A DNA stretch of 64,000 nt from Lomentospora prolificans (GCA_029532625.1 JARFXM010000004.1:3162001-3226000), one strand, 5' to 3'. Shown: positions 23,692 to 35,936, counted from the stretch's first letter. Numbers and translations are program-made. Notes: generated by a model not told the origin, from the sequence alone.

Positions 23692-24388
23692 ACGTTCTGG
23701 AAACGTCAGACCGTGGTTTCCGACCAGGACGTGAACCCATTCCAGAGTGAGTGCTGTTCTCTTTCCATGCCCAGCCGTTTCCATGGGCATCTAACACCTA
23801 GCCCTGGAATGGGGAAGGAAAGAAAAATGGTAGGAAAATATCAGAATAATAAGAATAATTACTCCGGCCCATAATATAGCTTAGCATTCTATACATAGTA
23901 TTTTCACCATCTGTTTGCCCAGCAAAACAGTACCCCCTGTGGACGTCTTACTCCATCAATTGGTTCCCACTATAAATATTAACCCAGCTGGCCTTGGTAG
24001 GTCTGCCGCTTCAACCAACGCTCCCCTGGGATCCCACTGGGCCGGGACGGACCCAGACACCAATTGTGGAGGCGGAGGTGCCTGGTCACCTCACCGAGCT
24101 CACCACCCTAGGCTCCACGTGACTTCCTAACCTGAACCCGAAGGAAATAACCATCGTGCCTCCTTAGGGTTCAGGTAAACAAACCTTCATTCCACCTTCG
24201 AACTGTCCTTTGAGCATCAATATTTCCAGCACTCCTTGCTGTGTATCTACCGCACTTCAATTTCCCTTGAAGAACACACGGATCTCAATTCCATTACCTT
24301 CTCATTTTTGTTGGCGGTCCTTTGATGCAGCCTCCACAACCTCCTCAGTTATAGAGATACGGTCTATAAGCCAAGGGTTCCAGGTGCC
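23692..24388. other. Intergenic region upstream of the Taz1-like gene
   Basis: About 0.7 kb. Its first part is A/T-rich (23,820-23,990). It contains a CACGTG at 24,116-24,121 and the inverted repeat listed separately at 24,131-24,175. No coding frame is supported. Confidence 0.5.
24131..24175. promoter_or_regulatory. Inverted repeat carrying a telomere-type TTAGGGTT
   Basis: The left arm CCTGAACCCGAAGG (24,131-24,144) and right arm CCTTAGGGTTCAGG (24,162-24,175) are reverse complements except for one base, with a 17-nt loop. The right arm contains TTAGGGTT, one telomere repeat unit plus two bases. In the left arm the corresponding base is changed. The element is 214-258 bp upstream of the ATG of a Myb protein whose family binds this sequence. 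A regulatory role is inference. Confidence 0.45.
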
Positions 24389-26773
24389 ATGCCAGCCAAA
24401 ACCAGAACTGCACGGCGAGTGATGAGCTCTGCCAAGAACACTCGTTCTACACGGAGCCGAAATATTGAAGTTAAAGACACTCAAGGCTTGTCCGAGCCTG
24501 AGCCTGAGGCGGAAGTTACTGTTAGAACACGAAGCCAGGGCAAAGGAGCGCCGGCGCCGTCTCAAGGAAACCAACGCTCCAGAACTAGGAAGCGCGGAAA
24601 GGCTGTTGGAAATCCGCCCGTTAGAGAGTCAATCGAGAATTTAGAGACGGCCAAACCAGAGATTAAGCCTGTCCGACCACTGCGTGTTGCGCGACGTGGG
24701 GCAAAGGCACCCTCAGAGCCAAGAAGCATCGCCAGCGTCCCGTCAGACCTCGACGCTAGTTCTGACGATGCTGAAGAGGAGGAGGAGTGTGAAGGGAGAA
24801 CTGTTGGACGTAGGTGTCTATTTTCGATATACTCTGCCGCGTTTTGGCATAGCTAACCTGTCACTGATGGTCGTAGCACCTATTGCTGCGCAAGCCCTGG
24901 ACGAGACCTATAATACGGGTGTCATGGTGGCGCTTCAACAGAACCTCTTGGCTGCTGCCAAAATGCTTCGGGACCATCTGTTTTCCAATCCCGATACAGA
25001 CGTTACTTGGTCGATTTTGCTGGAGTCCTACCGGCACGCGTTGGACAACTGGAAGAAGCATTACGCGGTGAGCGGGTCGGTTTTCTTGAACCCGAACGAT
25101 ATTCGGGCATCACTTGACGCATCTGTTGATGAAGGAGCCCTTTTGAATGTTGTTTCTGCGGCGAACCTCGTTATACTTATGGACACTCTGTGCGCCCTTG
25201 ACAACAGTCAGGATATTGCCGAGATAACTACCCTGCTCCAGGTGCTTGACAATAATTTTCCTTGGTGCATCATAGCTCCCCATAGCGCGAGGATGGACTC
25301 TTATCAAGAATATGGGACTTTCCCACGAGCCCTGGATATCCGCACGCAGCGTTGGATATACGAAATCATCACGCAACAGTCTTTGGACGGGACGACAGCC
25401 CTAGATATTGGTGGCTCCGTCTTCCTTGCCTCATCTGGCGGAGAGCCTCGAAAGCTTGATATTTCCGAACTTAATCGAGTCGAACTTGAGCCTATTTTCG
25501 ATTATATCTCCTCAAATCCCGAAATGGATGACGAGAGATTGGCGAGAGAAGAGATCACTGAACGTTTAGTAGAGATTTGGCCCTATGTTCAGGATGATGG
25601 GTTCGATATCGGTACACTTCAGGCCAAGTTCCCGGTTCAAGAATTTTTCAAAGACCTAGCTGAGTGGGCAGAGAATCTTTACCAATGTGTTATCGAGACA
25701 ATCGAGAAGGTCCCTACCCAAGAACGTCAGAGTGAAGAGACTGTTACATCCGCCGTGGAACATCAAATACAGCGCGAAACCGAGGGTCGGCAGGATGCAG
25801 AAGTTAGGTAAGTAGTAGCAGCCTTGCCATCCCGTTCTATACCAGTTGACATCTAACTGTGTATGCAGTACTCTCCATGCCGGGAGAGCCTCAATACGCG
25901 CCCTCTCATCAGCTTTCCTCGGCAGCCGCGCCGTCAGGGGCCAAGCCGAGAGCTCTCGCCCACGTCATGTATCGATAGAGGCACCAGTTACCACTCGCTC
26001 TTCCCGAAAGCGCGGTCGCGAGCAACAAGAAAATGGCAGCGAGGAATTACCGCTCCCGGTCGTGGAGGGGCTTGATGATAATTATCAGCCAAGCGAGGGT
26101 CGTGGCAGTGAGCGCGATGTTGGGATATGCAAATCTCCTAAACGCAGAAAGTCACGAGCGGCAGCATCCGAAAGCGTTACATCGCGTGTAGGGACTGTCG
26201 AGGCTCATCGCGAACCGTCTGGGATTCCCTCGGCATCGGCACCAGAACAGCCAGCCAGGCGCGATGCGTCGGTGACAATAAACCCGCGACATCGCTCGTT
26301 GCCTCCGAGTGCGGTACCAACCGAGGAAGCCGCCAACGGAGAAGATCAACCAGTTGTTAAACAGCCTAGGCGGCGCGTATTCTGGACTAAGGAAGACACA
26401 GAGGCTGTGATTGATCTCGTAAGGGAGCATGGAAGTTTTTGGGCCTTTATGGAAAAGCAAGGCCGAAACTTGAAACTATTTTCCGTGCCGCGTACGCAAC
26501 AGCAGATCCGGGACAAGGCGCGGAACGTCAAAGTTGACATGCTTAGGTACGTCGATATTACGCTTCGTCCCCGTTTTCACCAACTAACATGGATGTCTGT
26601 TACCTCGTAGGAACGATGAGGTGCTCCCCTATAAGTTTGACAATGTGCTACTCAGTGCGAAGGACAGGCGTCTACTCATAAGCCTCGGCAAAAATCCAGA
26701 CCGTGTGGAAGCCGACGTCGACGCTGACAACACGCCGATTAACACCGAATGGGCGGGCGATGAACCCGTATAA
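24389..26773 (+). CDS. C-terminal Myb/telobox-like protein, possible Taz1/TRF homologue
   Basis: Four exons: 24389-24809, 24877-25807, 25869-26546, 26611-26773. Phases agree, and the product is 730 residues. The N-terminus (1-140) is basic, then acidic (SSDDAEEEEEC). A helical central domain of about 300 residues follows (APIAAQALDETYNTG...WAENLYQCVIETI). Next is a low-complexity linker with nuclear-signal-like clusters (SPKRRKSR). A single Myb/SANT domain lies at about 618-677 (RRRVFWTKEDTEAVIDLVREHGSFWAFMEKQ...TQQQIRDKARNVKVDML), whose third helix resembles a telobox. Disordered N-terminus, central helical dimerisation-like domain and C-terminal Myb is the layout of Taz1/TRF telomere proteins. 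I cannot confirm the TRFH domain by eye, so the telomere role is inference. Myb family membership is solid. Confidence 0.68.
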
Positions 26774-28030
26774 GAGCTAGAAGTTTCGCCGTCCCCGGAT
26801 GTGGTCGTGCGATGGGCTAGCTTAGACCTACACTCATTTGTCTGGAGGCGCATCGGGTACGATTATGGGTTTGGGTGGGTTGGTCACATTAGGATGGGTC
26901 GGTCATATTGGGAAGGGGAGTTGGGGGTGCCATGGTTGACTGAGTGTGGGAGGATGCTCTCGGTTTCGGCGTTGGTTATGGCATCGGGATCCAGTCTGGT
27001 CTCTCTTTCGTTTCATATACACAATACCCTTTTTGATCAACTCTGTCTCAAAGTAGTATTCGATGGTATTCTCTATTATTGATGTCCCGGGACGTGTAGG
27101 GTTTTGAATGCTGAGCCGGACTCTATAATGATGGATATGGATTAGGCGGAGATGTCACAGCAATACGCAATGATAAAAGGCATCTGTCAATTGAAGATGA
27201 AAACAACATAAAGAGGAGACGAGCAACTGGCTAGGCTTCTCCTGTCTTACAAGAAAATAAAAAAGTCCGACAGGTCTATCATACGTGCCGTCGATGAGTA
27301 GGTGACTAAAAAACCCGGCGGGAATTGAAGGGACAAATCCACCTCCCTCGAAACCGAGTTGAAGCCACTAGACCCTAAGCCTGAACAGGGCAGAGAAGAA
27401 CTAAGGTACATAAGAAACAGGTTTTGGTCAAGACGAAATAAGTAGCAGTCGAAAGCGAACCAGACGAGGAAAATAAAAATCGTAGATCAACATGAGTATT
27501 TTCCGTCGCCACAGCATCTCGACTAGATCCGTCCGCCGGTCGCTAGCTCCTGAGACCGGGGAGGAACCAAAGTCGATATACCACCACGATGTATGCGTCA
27601 AATAGAATACGAGAGGGAACAACTAGTTAGGGACTTTGCCAGACACCTTAACCACCTCTTCCATGAATGTTCGCGTATCTAGGGCCGCAGAAAGAGTGAA
27701 GAAATAGTACGGAATAGGAAAATAAGGAATGTTAGTCGTGCGACTCATAAAAGAGGGACCAGGGTAGGGGGGTTCTATGAAGCGGCAGATTGTCGGATTT
27801 AGGATCCCCAAGAGCGCTAACCCTTCCCAAGTATCAGAGAAGTCGGCGGAAACAAGCGTGAAACCAAAACGGCAAAGGGGTATGCTGCAGTATTCAACCT
27901 CGACGACAAGAAGCGGAAAAAAAGAAAAAAAAAAAAAGAGAACAGGAGACCCGATATCACCGCGATGATGAAGTATCGCTGAAAGTGTATGATGGATGTG
28001 CCGCGAGACGGAGACACCTCACTCTCCAGT
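26774..28030. other. Convergent intergenic region, Myb gene / septin
   Basis: About 1.26 kb between 3' ends. It includes a purine-rich run near 27,914-27,942. An A-box-like and a B-box-like string near 27,300-27,380 on the minus strand do not fold as a tRNA (see rejected items). No coding frame is supported. Confidence 0.5.
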
Positions 28031-29602
28031 CTATATCCGGCGGCGGGTTTGTCCATCTCGAAGTTTCAGTCGGCTCGTCCTCCATCCTTCGTACCACTGT
28101 TCTCGGCTAGCCTCACGGAGCTCAGCACGCCATTCGCTGAAGACGGCGTCCTTCAGGCGAGTGAAGTCACAGTGTTCTTCGTTGTAGGGATCGGCAAACC
28201 CCCAGGGGAATTGGCGACCGATAACACCTGGCTCATAGAGGTCGGGGCTGATTATGGAAAGCGGAAGGAATGTCGCTTCCTCTTCAGCCCCTCTCTCCGA
28301 CTTCTGGCGGCGGGCAGAACCGTTAGAGCCTTCGTCGGTGGTAGGCCCTTGATTACCCTGAATAGGAAGCCCTTGGTTGTCTCGAGCTACTTCAGAGCCT
28401 GCATCAGACTGAGCAGCATCCTCATCACCCTCGTCGATTCTGCTAGAGCTGGATGAGTCGACATCTTCGTCATCGAGCGCGAGAGACTCCAGGGGGTCGA
28501 GGTTCGCCTTCTTGATACTGCTCCAGACACTGCGCTTCAAAGCGGCCATATGCTTGGTGGTGATAGTGTCAGCTTTGGAAATAACGGGAATAACAGTCGT
28601 CTTTCCTTGAAGGGTCCTCATGACTTGCAGGTCAAGGTCATCATCTAGCGCTCCCAAAGCTCGTGGATCGGCTGCGCCATTGTGGCCGTTAGCGTAAATG
28701 GTCTTCGCTGCCGCGAGATTGCGGTCAAGTCGGCTAGGATCGAGGACCAAGAACACAGCATGAATGTGTGTGTCTTGAACACCAGGCGATCTGACAACCT
28801 TCATCTCCTCGGCAAACGTTTCTTCAAACTTGCTCTCCAAGAACGCTGACATTTCCCTGAGCTGGAGGTCGACAACATTCTTTTCCAGGCCCTCAGAGTC
28901 CCATAGCGTAAGTCCTACTCTCTCACTATCAATTTCGGTTTCGAGATAATGAGGAATGAAGTTTCCTGAGGGGGGCGCAGGGGGTGTAAATTCGTCCTCC
29001 TCCGCGCGCTTAGCACGCTTCTTGGGTGGTAGCGCTAGGGCCGTCTTCAGAAACTCGAGGAAGGACGTTTTACCCGAGTTGCGGGTGCCAATAATTAGGA
29101 TGCTGCCAAACTGTCAGTCCTGCGTACAACGGTAGATCGCGCCCTCCATTAGTTACGAATATCCTTTGACATACTTGAATGGAGTGGGATCCTTGCGTCT
29201 ACGCACCCTCCTAGGGCTGTTGATCGTGCTAATCGCGCTACTCGCATAGCTGTATCGGCCTCTATGGGTCATGCTCTCGGTGCGAGCGTAAGGGTCCCAT
29301 GGGGTGGTCGGCACGGGTGGGGGGGCAGGGATAGCAGAGAGAGGCGCTCGGCCAGGGTCCATGGAGGGTCGGCCCGAGTAAAGATCGGTCTTGCCAGAGA
29401 TTATGGAGACGGAATCGGGGCGTAATTCGGTGCCAAAGCTGTTCGACAGCTGTTCATGGCCTCTATAGACGTCTGGGAGCTTTGGGGGCACCTTCGAGAC
29501 CGAAGGCTGGCGCTCGGCCTCTTTGGCCTTACGGGACTTCAAGTCCCCCGACTTGCTTCGACGGAGAAGCATACCGAGACTAGAACGGCGGGGCGGCGTC
29601 AT
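28031..29602 (-). CDS. aspE: Septin, divergent filamentous-fungal type (AspE-like)
   Basis: Two exons, 29602-29175 and 29102-28031; 499 residues. A Ser/Pro/Arg-rich N-terminal extension of about 140 residues precedes the GTPase domain. Splicing creates TPFNILIIGTRNSGKTSF with the P-loop GTRNSGKT at 148-155. The G3-like DSEG is at 211-214 and the G4-like SKAD at 318-321. Septins form membrane-associated filaments at septa and growing tips. This one lacks an obvious C-terminal coiled coil and has an acidic insertion (about 353-418, SSSSSRIDEGDEDAAQSD...) within the C-terminal half of the G domain. Those traits, and its distance from the core septins, fit the filamentous-only group of Aspergillus AspE. 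Septin family is firm; the AspE assignment is moderate. Confidence 0.82.
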
Positions 29603-32600
29603 TGTTGTCAGCGTAAGGCATTAATAGGGAAATTATCTTCCGCTTGGCTGCGAATTCGTATACCTTGCGGAAGAGAAACACAGGTGTGATATGCCTAATA
29701 ACGATAGCTATTCGGCGAAGCGTAGACTTGATTAAAGTAGCGCTGTCTCTGTCGTCGTTGATGGCCGTGTGGGGTGGCGGGGTGACAGCGGATGAGGTCG
29801 GCTCGCACGGGTGCGTAACAATAGATTCAGGGGGCGGGGGACGAAGTTTTGGGACGTGTGTCGAAGTCCGTCGCGAAGCCCGAATGCTTGATGAATGCGA
29901 ATCGTGGAATAGATGGCGCAGCCAAGGCTTGTAATGAAGATGGGGTATCGATGAATGATAACCTACAAGCGAAGATGATAAGTGTTAGCGCAAGGACGAA
30001 GAGCACATCTGATTACGAGCAATCGCAAAAGGTGATACATCGGGAGAGGCGACACAGCCAGTCACTCCTATCCAAATGAACGTGCAACCTCTAATTAATA
30101 CGCCCGTTCGCCCCAATTAATGTGCGGGGAACCATTGGCCACACTGCATCAGCGACGGGATTTGTGCTGCAAGACTGTAGCCCCAGTTACCTCCCCCAAG
30201 CCCAGAGGGCGGTCCCGCGAAAGTGCTTCCCTCTTTGGCCAGTTACTCGATCGAGCTCTTAGGTCATGCTTCGCGCGTACTCTTGACTTGGTGCTGTGAG
30301 AATATGGGATCGACGCCACCAGCGAGGTCTGGAGAGCAGCGGCATGGGTCGCTTCATAAAGAAAGCCTTGTTTCGAAACAAAGGCGTGCGGGGGCCGCAG
30401 TTCAAGAGGCAGAAAAAGGGAGATAGGGAAGTCGTGGCGGGGAGGCAATATTCACGCAGAAGAGAAACTCACCTGGCTTGAACCTGTCCAGTCCGTGAAT
30501 GATTCGGTTTTGTGGGAGAAGGGTGAAGAAAAGAAGCGTCCGCGATATCAATCGCTTCGAGGCCGCGTTTCTTGAATAGGGGTCGATGTGGGACTCTCAA
30601 AACGCCCGGCGCGACTCGCTTTCAACCGCCGCTCTCAGGTGTCGATTGGCTGAAGAGCGGATAGGGGCGGGGATAGATACAAGTACTGACAGGCAAACCC
30701 TTGCGCTGGTTGTCTCAGCAAGAGAGGTCGTGCCTTTTGCAACTCGTGGTCGACGGGTAAGATGGTCGGTCCACAGCCCGGTTTAGAGTGAGCCAAAGGA
30801 TTGGTGAGGTCGCGAAAAAAAACAAGTTGGCAGCGTCGGATAGCTCAGCACGACCCGAGACGAGGTGGATCAAGGCTGGGGTAAAGAAGGAGGAAAAAAA
30901 GAGAAAAAAAGATAAGTAACGAGTGCTAAAGGGTTCGCACGACTGTTTTGCCTTATTTCTCGCAGTCCAATGCAGCCTTGCATTGCACACGAAGTGGAGC
31001 GAAGAAGAAGAAGAAATGAAGGAAAGGCATGTGTGGGATCCTCTCGGTCTGTGAGGATTCTGGGAAGGAAGGAGCAACTGAATCAAGCGAAGAACAGAAG
31101 AGCACGCGGGACCACAGCAATCAGGAGCCACCCTGAGGATTAACGGGGCCTAGCGAAAGGGCGGGAAGAGCAATGGCCAGCAGTGACATTGGGTGAGGGC
31201 CACAGGACCTCCAGTGCGAGGATTCGCGAACCAGGAGGTTGTATTGTCGCGTCAATTGTACGTACTCATAACCTCGACCTCATCTTGGCCATCCCTAGCA
31301 CCAGGTCTGGTCGAGCCAGCCATTGCACTGTAATGAAACAGAGGTACTAATTCAGGTACCAGGTCCAGGAAATCGGGGAGATTTTGGCCCAATTGGCACG
31401 CAAGTCTCCATAAGGAGAGCCAATCCAGGCTAGACCCTCGCTTCCCCTATGCAGGATGCAAGTACGGGTATACCAAGGTACATCCATAATACATGCAGAA
31501 ATGTGCATTGCATGCGAGGTAGCAATCTTAGCTGGCCCCAAGAGCTCGTTCAATCGCCCATGCTCGATCAGTGGCCGCTGTTCTTTCTTCATCCAACTCG
31601 TATGCTATCACAAAAAATGCCCTTCTACGGGATAGGAACCCTCCATCCTGTGTTCACACTATGTGTTAGCTTCATAGCTCTTGTTCTCAAAACCATCTCA
31701 TCCACGTAGCGGTGGCGGCCAAGATGGGACCGTTATTGGCTTGAGGATGCCCCTTGCATCGACCACATGGGTTCTCAGGTCCTTTGTCGATTCTACCATG
31801 GAGTTAAATCGGCGCTGTCAGTTTCACCCTATTCCCGGCAATCAGAACTCGGTAAGTTCCTGTTCCCTTGGTCTGACAGGACTACGAAGTAGCCATTATC
31901 CCATCAAGCTGGAAGATGCCACCTGGGGTCTCAGTTAAGATGTACCCATCAACAACACCCTTCATTGGAATGTTCAAGAAAAAAACGGCCATCGAGGGGT
32001 TCAGAGGGCGGCTCAATCTCAAGATAAAACATATCCGCATCACAGTGTGTCCCCCTCGCATTAAGCGCCAGTCGTGACAATGGAACATGTAGCAACGAGG
32101 AGCGTGAAAGCACCCGTACTCACAGATGTCCACGGCGACTCATGGTGTCGGCCAAGGTCGTTCGAGATGCCACTTAATACCATTTCACGCCCTGTCCCCC
32201 TAAAATTGCAGGTAGCCTTTCGAGCCCCAAAGCCAGCCAATCACAAATCATCTTCCCCCAATTATGGAAAAGAGACCGAAGTGGGCTGTCCCGTTAGCTG
32301 TATGGTGAACCGACCAATCACAAAGGCTTTTGCTTGGCTTGATGGGCCCATGTGGTGACGGCTATGAGCACAGTAACACGAAACAGGGAGGACCACTGCA
32401 GGTGTGTGGGAAATAACACTGAAGAAGGCGAGATGTGTGGCCAGTCACTTGTTTGAGGGAGAGTACGAAGTTCCCGACTCCACGGCCAAGAGCAGGAAAC
32501 CGCTTGGAACTGAATTCCGCAAGCACTTGTACGAGATGACCCTAACCGAATCATGCCGAATGACCATGTTCTCCCACCATGTTGAATAAAATATGTGAGC

Positions 32601-33844
32601 CCAAAATAATAATGGCACAGAAAAGGGGCTTGTACGGCCAGCCAACCGTGTCCTCCCTCAAGCAGGTATTGTTATCGTTTGGTAAGGGCATATTAGGTGC
32701 TCCCCTTCAATTCCTCGGTGTTTAATCAAGGACCACGGCGTGGCCAGCGTGTTGTGAGGGTGGGCCTGCTGGATATTTCCCAATCTTGGCTAGCCCCAGG
32801 ATCTAAGATTAGGGGCATGTTGGAAAGGGGTCACGAAACCGTCTTAGTCGCCACGCTAAATCCTCAGAATGACGGGGGAAACCATGTGGCAACAACGACG
32901 AGATTTCTCCACGGCATTACCAGGCCCTCGAACGGCTTTTGTCGACGGCTGCTGGGGAAGAATCAGGCACGATTGCCAGCGGCCTCCTCGCTGGCGGTCC
33001 GGCCTATGGAAAAGGGGCAGGCCCAAGTTTACAAGTAGCACCACTTCCTCCCTCATCCTGGTCGTGCTGTCTGTGTACGGATAGGACTGGTAGAACCAGA
33101 TCGCCTCTCTTACCAATACAAAGATCACCGACAAAAGGCCAACTCGGATACAAACCAAACTCCCTATTCTTGCCTTTGCGGAGCAAGGCATGTTTGTCCT
33201 CCGAGGGCAAACCTTAGGGGCGAGGATCCGGCTTCAGTCGTGAATTCCCCGTTGATTCTAAGTGATATGATATCCCGCAGAAGAATGTTTTGACGTGGGT
33301 TTTGGAGAGCACAGGTCGCCACCCGTTGAACCCCTGTGACCCAACAGGGAAGTCTCACAGGGAATGGTGTTTCTTGAGGTGGATAGATTTCGTTTCAATT
33401 GCACGTCGTCAGATTAATCATGAGTCTAACATCGAGATGCTCAAAGCTGGATCGACAAGTCTGCATAAAACGCGCCTCGAGTCAATGGGAACTGTAACTT
33501 TACGCGGTAACCCCTAGCCCTCACATGCGAGATGCGGGCTGTTACGATATGTCGCTCGAGGGAGATATCTGAGGATGGTTTCAACGCCTTCTAGAACAAT
33601 CTGGCGAATGCTTTTGCCCAGATTTGGCACATCAAGGCTACACAATCAGTACTGCGTGGTCATTGAGGTCATCTGATAACTCTTAAGGAGTATTATATTG
33701 AGAAGCGTATCCGTGAGCTAGGGTAGCCGTGGCCACTTTATACTCATACATGTCCATGTCGCCTGTGACCGTCTAACTCTGGGCCCCTTTCATCCTCTTC
33801 CGTCCCCTCCCCCTTTCCCTTCTCCCAGCTGTCCATCGGTGATG
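29603..33844. other. 4.2-kb region without a supportable gene
   Basis: Upstream of the septin and downstream of the kinase gene. The part at 30,780-31,050 is purine-rich on the plus strand, so pyrimidine-rich on the septin strand, as in many fungal promoters and long leaders. Open frames are short and without domains. I see no tRNA, repeat family or transposon remnant. Confidence 0.55.
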
Positions 33845-35936
33845 CTATCCCGCAAAAACATTTTCCTCGATATCTACCCCGAACTCATGAGCCATATCCC
33901 TCATGTGTCGGTCAACCTCGTCCTCCATGCCACCTCCCCAGCCGAGTAGTTGTCGGATCTTGAAGAAATAAAAGGCAACGTCGGTGGCTACTAATACCGT
34001 CTTGAAAAGGAAATGTTTCCACGCGTTCACTAGCCGGTGTCGGAGCGGCAGGTTGGGGTCTGTGTATAGACTGCTGCTGGCCCATTCTCCCATCAGCTTA
34101 ATTCGGTTGACAGGTGAGCCTAGATACTGGTTGTTGCCCTGCACAATCCGCATGTTGCGGCCAATAAAGATCAGTTCCTTGGGCCATTTGTCTTCATCGG
34201 CGAGGAAATCCTTCAGGCTCGCCTTCATCTTCTGGTGCATCAGGAACTGCTTCTCGGAGGGAGACTTTCCCTCGAGCTCTTTGAGGAATTTCTTGGTCTC
34301 CTCGCCTTCGTATGGCCGCATTAGTGTGGCACTGGCGAAGACCTCCGATGCCCTGATTCCCCATTGCTCTGTGATATCCACAATCGTCTTCTGATCGAAG
34401 GTCATGAGAGACTTCCAGAAAAGGCTGTACTGGTGTCTGAAATCGGGATTCATATAGACGTAAAGACCGTGGTCGATGAGGACGAGTTCGGGGCTGCCAT
34501 TGGGTTTCCGACGGATAAAGATATTGCCCGGGTGAGGATCGCAGTGGACCACTCCCCACTTGAAGATTTGCGCAGAGAATAAGTCGACCATGGTCCTCAT
34601 AACCTCCTTCGACGATACGCCTAACCCTCCCCTGCCCCTACGGCCTCTCCACTCAAGTCTCTCCGGCTTAAGCTTTTCGTGTAGAGGGCTATTGCGCAGC
34701 TCACGCCGGGCATGGTCAAGATCCGGAGATTGGAGCGCGTTACCCAAACCAGGAGAGCCCTTTCCAAAGCCGCCTAGCCACGTAGATGTAAGCCCTTCTT
34801 TGTCCCACAGACGAACGCCTTCAATCCATTCCGTGACGAGCACGCGCCGTGTGGTAAATTCGGGATAGACAATGGGTACATATACCCGGCCACGCATGCT
34901 AGGCTCGCCTTCGACAAGCTTTTTCATTGTCTCGGAATTCTTAGCTTCGTTAACAAAGTCGGTTTCCAACTCTAGACGCTCTGTAATAAAGGGTATCATG
35001 GTGTAAAATGGTAGATCGAACCAATAACTGAAGATTCGCGTGACGACTCTGGAAGCAAGGAAAGGTATTGGGTTAGCAGGCTTTATATACACCTTGGAAG
35101 ATTACAAGATGCACACGATGAAAGACTTACTTGAAAGCCCAGAGATCCCAAGATATTTGTTTCGCAATCTCACGTTTCTGGACCTTGACGGCAACCTCCC
35201 GGCCATCCGGCAGTCTCGCCCAATGCACTTGTGCTACGCTAGCGCTTGCCCGCGCTCTCCTTTCCATAAGTCCTTTGCCCTGCTCACCAGTGAAACTAAC
35301 GCCGAACACTTCTTCTGGACTCTTGCCAAAGTCCTCCCTTATGACCGCCTCAACATCCCTCCATTCATCCTGTGGCGCGTCATCAAACATGCGAGCAAAC
35401 ATGCGTTGAAACTCGGGTGGGAGAACAGCGCTCTGCATCGCGATGGCCTGACCCATCTTGAGGTACAGTCCGCCGTTGGCGCGCAGCAAATCAGATAGTC
35501 GCTCGGCGCTGCGACGGTGGAGGTCTTGAACGGTGCCACCAGTCACAGGCTGCGGGCGGAAATTTAATTTATAGTCTATGGCGACGAGAGCGCCTGTCCC
35601 AAATGTCCGGAGGGTACGTGTCAGACTCGAGGCGTAGAGCTGGTGGTCAATAAGGTAGACCGTGCCGCACGTCGCGGAGAGAATTATGAAGCGGCGAAGC
35701 CATTTTCGCGTCCGAGTATAGCTTTTAGGGGCTCGAGGGGTTCCCAGAGATTCTGGAGACGGTGGTCGAAGAGGTTCGAACGAGGTGGTTCCGTAGGAAG
35801 AGGGACGGGGAGCTGTTGTAGCGAAGGGAGCTTTCGTTTGTCGCAGGGCACATGCGAGATTAGCCTGGGCGGATGGACGTTGCTGGCGAAGCCGCAGGAC
35901 CCGAGACGGGCCTCTGCTCATCGCCGACCGGAACAT
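33845..35936 (-). CDS. Mitochondrial ABC1/UbiB-type atypical kinase (ADCK1/MCP2-like)
   Basis: Two exons, 35936-35131 and 35048-33845; 669 residues. The N-terminus is basic (MFRSAMSRGPSRVLRLRQQR), like a mitochondrial presequence, with a hydrophobic segment at about 82-97. The UbiB-family KxGQ signature appears as GLYLKMGQAIAMQSAVLPPE (about 157-176). The alanine-rich nucleotide loop appears as ASASVAQVHWA, followed by VAVKVQ. The catalytic-loop sequence is VVHCDPHPGNIF (about 435-446), and the metal-binding motif is LIDHGLY, with DHG in place of DFG as in ADCK1. These proteins act at the inner mitochondrial membrane and are linked to coenzyme Q and lipid homeostasis; yeast Mcp2 is the closest named relative by motif. 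The substrate is unknown. An Arg/Gly-rich insertion (GRRGRGGLG) lies before the catalytic half. Confidence 0.88.

Noticed and set aside
27297..27380. A-box-like GGTCTAGTGG and B-box-like CTTCAATTCCC strings on the minus strand, followed by six T, suggesting a tRNA or tRNA-derived element
   Set aside because: The acceptor and T stems do not pair and no 7-nt anticodon loop forms, so it is not a functional tRNA. At most it is a decayed relic or chance.
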